From contig CM114273.1 of assembly GCA_050084515.1 (NCBI GenBank), positions 1,860,001 through 1,924,000 on the forward strand: 64,000 nt of DNA. Reading direction: 5' to 3'. Below, one piece after another: positions 23,451-35,541 of this stretch; the first letter of the stretch is position 1, and each line of letters opens with the position of its first letter. The position numbers and the translations under genes were made by a program. The notes beneath the pieces are model-generated. The model saw only the letters and a list, made by a program, of their open reading frames with translations. It searched no databases and was not told where the DNA came from. The stretch comes from Blasia pusilla. Taxonomy: Eukaryota > Marchantiophyta > Marchantiopsida > Blasiales.

Positions 23451-25095
23451 TTTCTTTTTATGGTCTAGTTGTGGCCTTCACGTACTCGACTCTTTGAGTC
23501 CCCCCTTTTTTTTGTATTCTAGATCGGTTTTCCATCACCCGCTTTTTATTGAGGTTTTCTTCTTCCCCTAGAGTGCATTCAAAGCAGTGTCCCGCGGATG
23601 GAAATGGAAGAACGGAATAGCTTGTCATTCATCACCCACAGATGAAGAAGGTGTCACCATCTGTCCGTTCAGGGCTACTCCAATCATAGTCGGGTCTCAT
23701 GGACGGCCAAGTTTCGTGGATCTCATTTTTTTGCCCAAAATATTTTTCTGATGGATAAATGGAATTAATGAATCACATATTCACAATTATAGTGGGTTCT
23801 TGCTACTCAAGGTGTCAAAGTAGCTGGACAATTTCTATGCCCACAAGTTTTGGGCACAATCAAAATCATGACCCCTATAATTGTTACGACCTTACATGCA
23901 TGGGATTTGGCCCAATGCTTTGGTAGAGCATATGTGAATTTTGAACCCTTTAGGTGGGTCGTTGAGTTGGCTTACTTTGATTGCTTATTAGGGTGTCTCA
24001 AAATTTACTTCATAGTCTTGGACGTCATGTCCATGACATATTTTATGGACTGATATAAACCACCTGCATCTTGCATCTGGACCCACCTCGCCTGCACTTG
24101 ATCCCTCATTGTACCTCCCCCTGGCCCGCATCCATCCCGCGACCATGGTCGATGTCCAACTCACGTGGGGGGAATTTTTTATTCATAATTTTCTCATTTT
24201 AGAAATAATATTTCCCGCTTCAAGAGGAATGTGGGCAAGCGTGGGGGTGTGGGATCAAGAATGGGAAGGCATGTTTGTCTCTGTGCAACCTTCGTAGGCG
24301 GTCCAAACATGGGTGTATGATAGTATTGTAGGGTCATAGTCGGACAAATCATACGGAACAGGATTCGAGTTTTGTTAGCAAACCTGTAGTTTGTTAATTT
24401 GGTCACCCTAATAACCCCACGATGAGATTTGCTTCTTGTTGTGAATGATGGACAAGAAGCAATTATGGATTGTTGTTTCCATCCACATGCAACCACTGCG
24501 CTTTATGAATGAGCTTTGAGCAGTCTATATTAGCATGTTAAGATGTCCAAAGTTTATATAGTATAAGAGGCCACACATATGGTTCAAATATTTCTTCTTT
24601 TTCTTCTTCTTTTAGAAAGATTATAGGTAAAGGGAGGATTCCTATTCTAAAGGGGTAGACCTACAATTAAATCTCAGAGGACTTTGTTTTGGGATATAAT
24701 CCCCTATTTAGATGTCGTCCCAACTAGATACATCTTATATCTACCCGCTAGCTTGTTCTAATTGCTCTTTGATCACCTTGCTCTCCTTTAGAGTAGACTT
24801 GGCCATGGAACTTTACACATGATATCGTTCATATTGTTGTATGTCTAATGCATACGCATATATCCCTAGTTGTGTCATTATACTTAAGTGTTGTTGTAAT
24901 CACTCCTCCTTGTATTCTTGCTAAGTTTTTATCTGTGCCTCTAGTCGCTCCATTTCTTGGAGTTAGAGACTTATAGTTGTCTTTTCTGCCTATGTATCTT
25001 CTTGACTCTCAAAGTGGTTAGCCTTCAATATGGTAGATCCCCTTGCTCTTTTTGCAAGGACTCCTTCAAGCCCTAAATCTCACTCTCCTTCTTCC

Positions 25096-25565
25096 CCCTA
25101 GTTTCCTTCCACAAACCTATCTTTGTGGCTTGAACCTTCCACTCATCGATCCAAGAGCCACAATATATACACAATATTGCAAGTTCCGCGAGTATTTCGA
25201 GTTCCAAGAGCCACACTATATACGCAATATTGCAAGTTCCGCACGCGCAATAGACTCGCAAGATTGTGAATCCGACTTGTAATTTGTGACTCTAATGCGG
25301 CTCCAAAATTGTATTTTATTGCCTTCGTTCCCCTAGTTTCCTTCCACAAACCTATCTTTGTGGCTTGAACCTTCCACTCATCGATCCAAGAGCCACAATA
25401 TATATGCAATATTGCAAGTTCCGCAAGTATTTCGAGTTCCAAGAGCCACACTATATATGAAAAATTGCAAGTTCCGCACGCGCAATAGACTCGCAAGATT
25501 GTGAATCCGACTTGTAATTTGTGACTCTAATGTGGCTCCAAAAATTTATTTTATTGCACTCATAG
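25096..25565 (+). repeat. Tandem duplication, two units of 235 bp
   Basis: The segment starting CCCTAGTTTCCTTCCACAAA at 25096 is repeated from 25331 with only scattered differences. Each unit also contains two copies of a shorter block (ATTGCAAGTTCCGC with GAGCCACA), so the array is a repeat within a repeat. Confidence 0.85.
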
Positions 25566-27089
25566 TTGGCTCAACTCGTATATATTGAATTCAAATTTTT
25601 TTGTTGAATTGCAAATGTGACTCAAAAATCAACCACAACTTCTTTTTTTTCCAAAAACCAATAATTTTCTAAATTTCTGAAAAAATGTAATAGAAATTTC
25701 ATTCCATACATTCAACATTCCAATCACACATGCTCACTAAATGATGCAAGAACAAAAATCTCGGTGTATGTGAAACAAATTCTACAAAAGTGATACTTGT
25801 GTCATGAATCCTATCTTTGTAGCCTATGTGCACCTAATGTATCATGCATGTTGGGCCGTGTTAGCAAGATTTGTAGAAGGTCCAACACTCGAATAACTTC
25901 CAATTAGCACCGCCACTTCATATGTCTAGCTTCTACCAATATTTTTCTTAATAGGGCTATTGGTTTCGGATCCTATGTGGCGATGCGTGATACATATAGG
26001 CCCAAGGCATCCACTTGGTGCACTTTCATATGAGGACCTCCTACTCTACCTTAGAGGGTTGGACCGTCAATAAGCCAAATCTCCTCATCCTCTTCTTCCT
26101 CCTTACTATGGGGGCCATCATCCAAATGGTTCTATCATCCAACAACCCAATCCATTCCTATATATGGATGTGGGTTGATTGACATTGAGATGTGTACTTG
26201 TGATTTCTCCTCCTCCACCTCGACATCAACGGGATGCGACATATCATGTTGCACCATAAAGGGAAAGTGAATTTAGTATCTTTGTTGAAAATAACAACTA
26301 GAACACGCAACATGATTACTAAAGTTATAAGAAATCACCAAGGATGCTAATACATCATGATCGGTAAAGACATCATCCGACCGCACATCATTAATAACGT
26401 AAGAAGTCAAGCCCCTTACCTTGTAAACCATAGAAGACACCCACATAGTCAATAAGTATTCTCTAATACAAAATAACTATCCCTACATTCCAAGGATGCT
26501 GTATGGTAAAAGATACTTACAAAGACATGTCAAAATTCCTCCTCCCCTCCCTAACCAAAGGAGTGCATTGCCTTTGGCATTTGAGACGAATTTTCCCGGC
26601 ACCTTGACCAACTATTATCGATCCACCCGCTCTCTCCATGGATCTCTAGTAGGTACCAACTTCTTCGGTAGGATGGATCCCCATGAAGTTTGATCCCATT
26701 TTGTGGGTTTTGGTGTAGCCAATATCTGAGCCTTCCGCTACTCCTTTGACTCCTGAGTTGCTTTTATCATGCGGTGATAATGATCCAAAATGAACATGTT
26801 AATCATTATTTGCATGCACTCCTAAGAAGTTGTAGCTCAATTCCAAAACTCTATGAGGGCATTGTGCATGTGCTTACCATATGCACGTGGTTGGTTCACT
26901 CACATATGCTATCACATACATGCATTTTGTCATGTAAATACACATGGCTATACAATATACATTATTGTCACTAATAAAAAAAACACTAACACTAACTTAA
27001 TCATCCATCGAACACAACTACAGAGGCACGTGATTACCAAAATATCTCCAATAAAATAAATGACAATCTCACAACACACAAAAAACTCC

Positions 27090-27490
27090 ATGGCTCTCAT
27101 GTGTTCTCTCTCTCTCTCTCCAAACCAAACCCACTCTTATGGTGAGAGGATGGGGTTATTCATAAGGCAAAGAGCACCATAACTCTATCATCTCATGCTC
27201 AATAGGTTCAACAAGGATGGAATGAGCTCTCTAAGCTCACTCTCCTTGAGGTATACCCTCTCTCCCCAAGTCCTTCCCGTGAAGGCATGCATATCCAAGT
27301 CATTTCTTGACCCTAAACCTAATAATGGGTCAAAAGCTAATTTCCATAAATAGAAAGTCAAAGTTCACATAATTAGGAAACGTACCCAAAATAATTAGTT
27401 TCTCATATGACCTCCAAATAGATCCACTCAAATAGGAAACCTATTCTAGTAGGCTATCCTACTCCCCAAGGAGTCACCCATGACCTACTA
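27090..27490 (+). repeat. Diverged dispersed repeat, copy 2
   Basis: Opposite-orientation relative of 2170-2640. The two share CTCCTTGAGGTATACC, GTTCAACAA and AGGAAACCT landmarks in order. Confidence 0.6.
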
Positions 27491-30359
27491 TACAAAATTT
27501 GTGGTCTCTAGCTACCAAAACGCCATATGGAAACTCGTTGTTCCACCATAAAAGATGTGATAATTTTTTGCTCGTATACGTGTCACACAATCAAGCTTAT
27601 TTGCCACAAACATCAATGGATAACTAGAGGTTCTTAACATGATATTGCTTAAATCCCAAGGTTTTACGGAAATGGACAAGTTTGTCTATGGGACGGACAT
27701 GCTGGCCAAGTACCTACGGCCCGCATCCGAGCGCGTAGCGGGCACCTAGGTTGGATGATGGTGGCATGTGGCAAAGCTTGCCATGTAGCTTGCCATGTTC
27801 GGGGCTATGTAGAGCCCACACATGGCAAGCTTGGCCCCCATTGGGCAGGCTCCGATGTGTGCTACTTGTCCTGTACCATGCATGTGGAGCTCATAGTGTT
27901 GTGCCAAAGTTGGTGACATAAAATGCTCTACTAATATGGAGATGTAACACTCAAAAACGTTACTCTAAATTGGGGTCAAACAAGCATCCTAATTAGCAAG
28001 AACAAGGGAGTTGATGATTGTCCATCTAGTGGTTCTTCCATACCACATCCAAAAACCCTTTGCCCCCCCCGCTTCTTCTGTGGTCTACAAACATGGAGAA
28101 AAGAACTTAAGAGGATTGAAATGGCAATCGCTTCGCTGCATTCGAGAGGAAGAAGACGAATAGACTAAGGGCAAGATCATGAGGGGAAAAGTTTGAAATG
28201 AGAAAAAAATGGAGGGTCGCAAGGGATAAGTGGAATGGTGTCATTGCAAGTTTACAACTATAGAGCTAGTCTTGAGAGCCGCTAAGTACTTGTAATGATT
28301 ATGTAGAGGGTTTAATTCAACTTGAAGGCCAAGTTTTTATGTCCCAATGGCTCCCCATCTCCAAATTTTCTCACTTCCCCCATCTCATGAATTTTCCTAA
28401 TTGGTGTGTTTTTTAGTATCCTCTACAAATGTTGTGAACAAAGAGGAAACCAGATGCACTATGGAGGCCTTCGTTATTGTCTCTTGAGTATCAAAGGATC
28501 CTTGTTTAAGAGCAAGCTCAACATGCTGGAAAATTATGCCCCTACTACGCATATGCATACTCTTGGGTTGCACACAAATCTCGTAGGCCCACCGAGGTGA
28601 CTCTTGGAGAATCCTCACAAAGGAAGATGTTGTACCCATGCACCTAATGCCAAATGTAGAGAAGGGTGCATTTATGGAAGGTTCATATCCACATTTCCCC
28701 ACGTGTTCGATGCAACCCAAACCATATGGGTCCCACACATGTACTAGTCTCTATACAAGCCTTGTTTGTGTTGGGTTGTTTGTCATTTTGTTGGGGCATA
28801 AGGCTAAGTATATACCTACATTAATGTGCATTCACCTACAATTCTTGGCGTGTAAACCTGGTCATCCAAAGATATGTTGGAGATACATTCTTCAACACAT
28901 GGGTTGATGTAGCCTATGAGGAAGATATGGTGGATATATATTTGTGCGCTTGTCTATGAGATTGTAAAGTTGGTTCTCCAATCCAAGCTCCGTCCACCAT
29001 CGCCTTCTCTCAAGATCAAGGTTGACCATCCACTATAGAGCACTTGAGAATCTTGTGTCCGCCCTCGAGTTATCATATCCCATAGCAAAGGTACATGACC
29101 TTAGATCACTGAGGTGAAGACCCGCAAGGATGTACACACAATGCCAGACACACATGACACATGGAGTTCATAGGTCGCTCTATTGAGTACTTTTTGGAGT
29201 GTGATGCAACCCTATAAGGATATCCTTGTACCATCCACATTGTTTTTCTCAACAAGTATGGGATAGGAGATACATAGTGACAGATTCAACTTTAGGTCTT
29301 GGGACATGCCTTGGAGTATTCACGCTAGAGGATAGTGATTAGTGATTACAAGGGATGTTACGTGGATGAATACCTTGTCTTATTCCCTTAGGTTGGTGCC
29401 ATATACTCCCATATTGTATGAAGGGAGTTGGTGATCAAATAGGGGTATGTACTTCTCATAATATCTCGTGTCCTTGCAAATGTATGCTAGTATTGTGTGG
29501 AACTCTCGTTATCAATAATATGTATTGAGAGGGATCAAGTATGATGTGGTAACATGATTAGTTACATTTAGTCATCTGATCATAATCTTGAGGGAAACAC
29601 CTCATGGGAGTACGAGTAGGGATGACATAAGCGATTTGATTTGTGATGGGACACATCTTATCCTTCAATAACATGTTTGTTTGTGAATGTATCTATTGAT
29701 TTCCTTATTGGTGTATCCTAAACTCTGACTACAAAACATATTCCAATATGTCTACAACCTAAGCGCATAGGCTTCTCCTATATATCTCAAAAGCATGACA
29801 AGTTGGAGTGTCTTTTCATGGTGGGAAATTCCCTTTCCTTCTCCTTATAGGATAAGTTGGAGGCCAAGAGAATGAACAATAATCAACCAAGTTCTCCATT
29901 GAGTTGCAGAATAAGAGCTTACGTCTTTTGGATGTTGTGTGATACACTAACGATGATGGCGGATCAGAGCATGAGGATGGGGGTGATGACGAGCGTGCCC
30001 AAGAGGTAACCAATGTGTTCTTTGATGACTAAATGGACGATTTGCTCCATGACTAGTTCTCCAACCCTGAGGCCAATGTGTTGTGAAAGACTTTGGATGA
30101 GGATAGGTGAGGTGCATTATGTCACATGTATTGATTAGCGTTATTGGCACAGTTGATGGTGGAGCATGGATACTATTGGTCAATTGGTGGTGCATGTCAT
30201 GCACTTGGTGGTGGGCTCTTTGACCCACTCACATGTGGAGAGCACATACTTGGATTGGCAAGCAGACCCTTGCCACATGCAATTGGGTTTACTGATTGAT
30301 GGAATGCCTTTGTACAACCTTACATGACAATTCTATTTAGTGTTGTTAATTATGTTAGT

Positions 30360-30640
30360 TAACTATACATTTCCATCTTTGCTCGCTATGAAGAGGGGTT
30401 TCCAGATTTTGGGGTTGATAATTCCAAGTATAAATTTCACATTCTTGGAGTTTTGGAGTATGAGACCTCTCATTTTGCTCCACATGATATTACGTAGTCA
30501 CCAAACACTTTGCTTATACATGGTTAATGCATTATATACATCATAGGGCCAAAGATGGCTCGATTACTTGAAAGTATGACTCAAGAAACATGTGGAGGAG
30601 TTATTCACCATGTGGAAAGGAGTTTGTGTTATGAATAGGA
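30360..30640 (+). pseudogene. Eroded coding remnant, family unknown
   Basis: One frame reads ARYEEGFPDFGVDNSKYKFH and continues as protein-like sequence through stops to about 30640. It looks like a decayed gene, probably from a transposon. I do not recognise the family. Confidence 0.25.
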
Positions 30641-31065
30641 GCATAGACTACTATGAAGAAATTATGGTCTTAGACTTCGAGCCAAACTACTATTGATGGT
30701 ACATGATACGCCTATTAATACGAGCCCCCCTCCCTCCAATAATGGCATATTTGGAAAGTTTTTAGTCTTCAAGAAAGATAGCATATTCGGCTTATGCACT
30801 TGGATTGGAGGTAGCCTTCTACGGACATTTGAGGCCTAACATCTACATGGATGGGGCCAAGTATTTTTCTTTGCGAACATGCCTTGAGTTTGAGTATGGA
30901 TCTCACAAGAGAACTAATGGAAAATATTGACGTCTCATCTACCATGATGTATGTAGATTGGTTGGGACAAGAAGATCATGAGCACATGAGTGGGACGTTT
31001 CAAACTAGACAACCAGGGAGATGGATTGTCCAACTACATATCTATAGAACCAGAGTAGATCGTAG

Positions 31066-31423
31066 GGTAAAATATTGAATTTTTTTTTGAAATCGTAGGG
31101 TAAAATGTTGAAATCGTATAGATAATTTATTCGAGATAACTTTATATATAATAAATTATACTAAGTGAAAGTATTAGGATAAGAGTTGTAAGACAATGAG
31201 TGGAATCTATCTAGAACAGACTCAAATGGAGAGAATGAGGGTTAGACAAAGGAAATTTTAGGGTTGAAAATCACTTTAAGAAGATTAAAAATTAATTGAA
31301 GTTGAGAAAAAAGGAGAAGTGATCTATATGGTAGGAGAAGAAGTGGCTTAAGAGTACGAATCTAGAATTTGCTTACGAAGATAGAAAATGTAGGCAAGGG
31401 TGAAATCGTAGGGTAAAATGTTG
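31066..31423 (+). repeat. Threefold 20-bp motif
   Basis: TCGTAGGGTAAAATGTTGAA, or a one-base variant, occurs near 31066, 31095 and 31404. It is dispersed rather than tandem, and its function is unknown. Confidence 0.6.
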
Positions 31424-32472
31424 AAAAAATAAGAAAGAAATCTGAGAGGAATTGACCTAAAACAAAATCGTGCACAAAAATAGGCGCTAATAGAGAAGGG
31501 AGAAAAATAAACCCTACTTGGTATGAAAAGAACGAGCTCGCAAAGATCAATCAAAATTGAAAGTGATACTCCAAGAGAAAGTAACGAAAGAACTTGGAAA
31601 AACAAAAAAAGAGGATGCGAGAAGAAGGTGTAAACGGCCCATTGACGATCGATATGAAGGAATAAAGTGATAATCTTAAGCCCAAAATATATCAAAAGAT
31701 TTAGAAAAGCAAGAGGAGACCTTTGATCTAAACATAACCAAAAATCATACTATGAAAACATTAAACTTTTGAAATTACATTTAGAAATATATGAGCATAT
31801 TCATAAGAGGAGATAAAAAATCTCAATAAATTTGGCAAATTCTAATATAAACGGAAAGAAGAAAAAATCTCAATCCCAACCCTAAAGAAAATGAATAAAT
31901 TAAACATAAAATCGATTAACTACTACCATTCTCCATGCTCTCCTCCTCTTCCAACTCCCGCGTATGTTTATGGATCTAGTGTGAGAGGGGGGCTCTTTAT
32001 AAGGCGTTGTGGTGTGGCCGCACCAACCAGTTCCTTGCTGGGCTGGCCCATAGCATAACAGACTCTTTAGAGTAATTGATTCTTTCTTAAAGAAGAATGT
32101 TCCTTTAGTACGTGCTGCCATTGGTTGCAAGTCCAACGGACTGGATCGCCCGCCTTCAGGAACATGTGGCATCTGCATGGGAACTTCAGTGACGATGCGG
32201 GAGGGCTAGTGAGGCACTTATCCGGCCGGCTAAAGTGGTCGCTGAACGGAGGGTAATAACAAGGATCGCTCGGTGATTAGCGGGAAGGCGTGTGTAGCCC
32301 TGCTCCTTGGCGACCGGTTGACCTGCTACGCGGGTGAAAGTCATCTTCCGGGGTAGAAAGGGGTAGATTCCCTGTCCATGGGCGCTGGAAGATTTCACTC
32401 CAGTAACAAAGGGGTTTCTTTTCCTTTCGCGAGAGACTTCCTTCTTATCGAGAAACGCGCACCTCTTGAATG

Positions 32473-32475
<3 letters not shown>

Positions 32476-32513
<38 letters not shown>
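32476..32513 (+). repeat. (CT)n microsatellite upstream of eIF3j
   Basis: Uninterrupted CT run about 0.5 kb before the eIF3j ATG. Pyrimidine tracts of this kind are common in plant core promoters and leaders. Confidence 0.85.
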
Positions 32514-32516
<3 letters not shown>

Positions 32517-32869
32517 GCTCTCTGTGTTTAGACCCCTTTTCTACTGTCTGCCCTGCTGCTGCATCGAGTTGGAGCGGTCTGCGCAGCGCACCCCGAGCGC
32601 ATTGATCTACGAGGGCTTAAAGGACTGTTGCAGTGGATCGCGATCGATCTCGCGTGTTGCGGGGACGGCCGGGGGGTGGAGGAATTTTTGGCACAAGGAA
32701 ATGGTGGTGGGTTTGATGTGAGAAGGGAGAGTGGTGCAGGGAGAGGGAGCTCGCCCTATTCGTGAGCTCTGCCATCACTGTAGGCGAGGAAGTGTGAAGT
32801 GCTTCGTGAAGGGCGGAATTGAAGAATTTTCTTAAAGTGGTGGAGAGTGTTTGGGAAGGTTATTATTCG

Positions 32870-32899
32870 ATGGCGGCGTGAAATATGATGGTCTTGTAA
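32870..32899 (+). promoter_or_regulatory. Two tiny upstream ORFs in the eIF3j leader region
   Basis: ATG at 32870 reads four codons including TGA, and ATG at 32885 reads five codons including TAA. Both end before the main ATG at 33022. If they lie in the mature leader they could reduce or modulate translation. The transcription start is not known. Confidence 0.3.
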
Positions 32900-33021
32900 C
32901 ACGATCTTGCGAGAGTTCGATTGGCGGCAGAATCGTAGAGCGGGAGAGTGGGAGTCAGATTTCAAGTGCGCTATTTTGTGTCGTCGGACAGCTTTGTCAG
33001 GAGCCTCCGCAGCTCGTCACA

Positions 33022-35541
33022 ATGGACGACTGGGGTACTTTTCTCAGGCTTTTCCTGGTCTACCATCGTCTGACTTGTTTGTGTTTGGCCCTGAGGGGAA
33101 TCGTGTCTTACCGGCATCAGTGTCTTCGATAGCGCCTGCCCCTCAATCTTGATTGGATTTCTTTTCCCACCGTAGCCAGCGATTGCATCGTCAGCACCAG
33201 TTTTGCGCCTGTAGTTGGATGGTCGGTACTTGATGTCCGCCAGAAGCGCTTTAAGTTGTCTTGTTCCTCTTCTCTTGCCGCTGCGGAAAGGGGTCAGCTG
33301 CCACCAAGCAACTTTTTCCAGCTCTTGCTTACCGAAATTACCTACTTCTCGTTCGGGGAAGTGACAGTGTTACGTTTAAGGGTGCGGTCCCTGAGCTCGA
33401 TTGAGGGAGCGAAATAGATCACTGAAAGTCTGAATGGTTGGGGTCGACGCGCCTAGAGTTCTGCGCTCACAGTAATTTGTTGCCATCCCCAGAGTCAGAG
33501 GACTTCGTGCCACTACCTCCCGTCATTGCGCGGGAGCAACCTAAGAGCCCTTGGGAGGATGAGGATCAGGGGGAAGAGGAGGAAGTGAAACAGTCATGGG
33601 ACGATGAAGACAAACCAACCACTGTGAGTAACGTTTCGTGCATCATTTCACAGTTGCCGTGGTCTTGCATTGAGAGTGGAAAATAGGGTAGACTATTACT
33701 GCCTCCAGATATATGTCGTTACGGCCAAACTATACTCCTCAAGACAGATATCGTGTAAGCAGATTAGGGTTGCGGCCATGCAAGTACAGTCCAATTTGGT
33801 CACCGTCACACTTGGACCGAGCAGTTACTGCAGTGAAAATGTAATTGTGCATGGACGGCGTGGACTTCAGAACCTTCGCCATTATTCCGTTTCTGTCAGT
33901 CGTGTGTGTTGTAGCAGTGCAGTGCATGTTATCATGTAAATAATCTTGTGGAAAGTAGATTGTCATGTTAGGGATTTATATTTACTGCACGTCATTTCCT
34001 TGTGTTCTTTGGATGTAAAGAAGTTTGTTGGCATTGCTCATGCGTACTTGGACCCTGGAAGCTTTTTTCCATCGTCTTCCATCTGTTGATATTTCCAGTT
34101 CCCCTTGCATCAGGCAGCAGCAAAGCCCAAAGCTGAAAAGAAGAAGTCAGAAGAGAAAAAAGGAAAGAAACCTGTGACTGCACTGGATGAGAAACTTTCA
34201 GATCCCTTAGCCGAGAAGTTTCGCCAACAACGGTATCCCCCTATCCTTAAACCTTTCTGGGTTCATAATCCGTAATTCTGTCTAGGCAAGGACGTATACT
34301 TGCAGACCCATTTGTAGACTCACTTCAATCAAGTACAATCACGTGGATGACCTAGTGGGTGCTGTGGTGGGTCATGCAGACTTGTCGAAGAGGCAGATTA
34401 TCAATCTACCACAGAGCTCTTTGGACGACCAAAAAATCCGGATATAAACCTTGAGAACTTCATCCCTAAATCGGAAGAAGATTTTCAAGACTATGCAGAG
34501 CTGGTTGCTCATAAATTAAGACCTTTCGAAGTAAACTTCTTTCTTCCAACTCATTCTTGTTTTTCTCTTAGTATGTGCCCCTAGTGACTGATCTGTTGGT
34601 GGAGTGGTTGTGTACCTTGAGATTACAGTATAATCCTGTTCCCTGAATTTGATGTGTCGAGGACTAACATTTTAGACATGACTATCCACTTGTATGTAGT
34701 TCTTTGGAAGGAAAGATATCGCATTCCATGCTCCTTGACGGCCAGACGCAGAGATAAGGCTCACTACATGGCACTCATGGTAGAAGTCATTATGCTTTCT
34801 TTTGGTTTGGTGTTCAGCTCAATAGTGCTGATTCTTATTGCTATCTGGACTTCACAGAAAAGTTTTCACTTCATGACACTCTTGAAGGCCGTCATCCGCC
34901 ATGCTGTCACATCATTGAAGGCAGCTGATGCCAAAGATTTGGCTTCAAGTATGACTGTAATTGCGAACGAGAAATTGAAAGCTGAGAAAGAGGCGTCTGC
35001 AGGGAAAAAGAAAACAGGTGTGCCTGTTCTGCCCTTCATACTCTTGTTAAGACATTTTCCATAGCGTAATCTGTGACTGGAATAAGCCTGAATATTGTTG
35101 ATTTGATCTGTAGATCCATCCTCATCTTTGAGACGCCATCGTATTACATGAATGTCTAAGCCTGAATATCGTACATCTGATCCATAGATCCATCCTCATG
35201 TTTGAGATACCATTGTATTACATAAATGTCGCCAGCAGCAGAATCCATTATCGCCCTTCACTCCAAGATAAGTTTGTAGAAATGTAGATAATCAGATCCT
35301 TGAAATTCACATTGGAATTGGCATTCGCCTCCTGACATGTGCCAAATTGTTCACCTCTGTGAGGATGGTCATTATAGAGAAGTACTGGTTCTTGAGTGCT
35401 GTAAGGAGATGTAAATCTAACTGTGCTGTCTTTAATGTCACTACAGGTGCCAAAAAGAAACAGTTGCATGTGGATAAGGCAGATGATGACGGTTTTGCCG
35501 CTGGAAATTATGATGAAGTAGATGATTATGATTTCATGTAA
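33022..35541 (+). CDS. eIF3j: Translation initiation factor eIF3 subunit J
   Basis: Six exons, all in phase: 33022-33034, 33493-33623, 34114-34232, 34380-34530, 34858-35017 and 35447-35541, giving 222 residues, normal for plant eIF3j. The protein starts MDDWESEDFVPLPP, continues with acidic repeats around WEDEDQGEEEEVKQSWDDED (about residues 25-45), a Lys-rich linker (AEKKKSEEKKGKK), a helical core (LSDPLAEKFRQQR, ENFIPKSEEDFQDYAELVAH, FHFMTLLKAVIRHA) and an acidic Tyr/Asp tail ending YDEVDDYDFM. eIF3j loosely binds the 40S decoding region and eIF3, in initiation and recycling. The first coding exon is only 13 nt. No damage is seen. Confidence 0.93.
35083..35230 (+). repeat. Tandem duplication (74 bp) inside an eIF3j intron
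   Basis: GCCTGAATAT...GATCCATCCTCAT...ATTACAT-AATGTC is repeated twice head to tail in the last intron of eIF3j, with about ten differences. It does not touch exon sequence. Confidence 0.8.

Larger units (their letters stand above)
21860..32460. other. TE-rich intergenic region with eroded coding remnants
   Basis: About 10 kb with no intact gene. It holds the second inverted-repeat element (22572), a tandem duplication (25096), a dispersed repeat copy (27090), a 20-bp motif repeated three times between 31066 and 31423, and stretches such as 23180-23450 and 30360-30640 that translate into protein-like sequence broken by stops. The latter probably derive from transposon genes I cannot name. 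Confidence 0.5.

Noticed and set aside
25073-25496. Minus-strand frames with repeated CACGTCN-type sequence
   Set aside because: They simply read through the 235-bp tandem duplication. Duplicated peptides reflect DNA repeats, not a gene.
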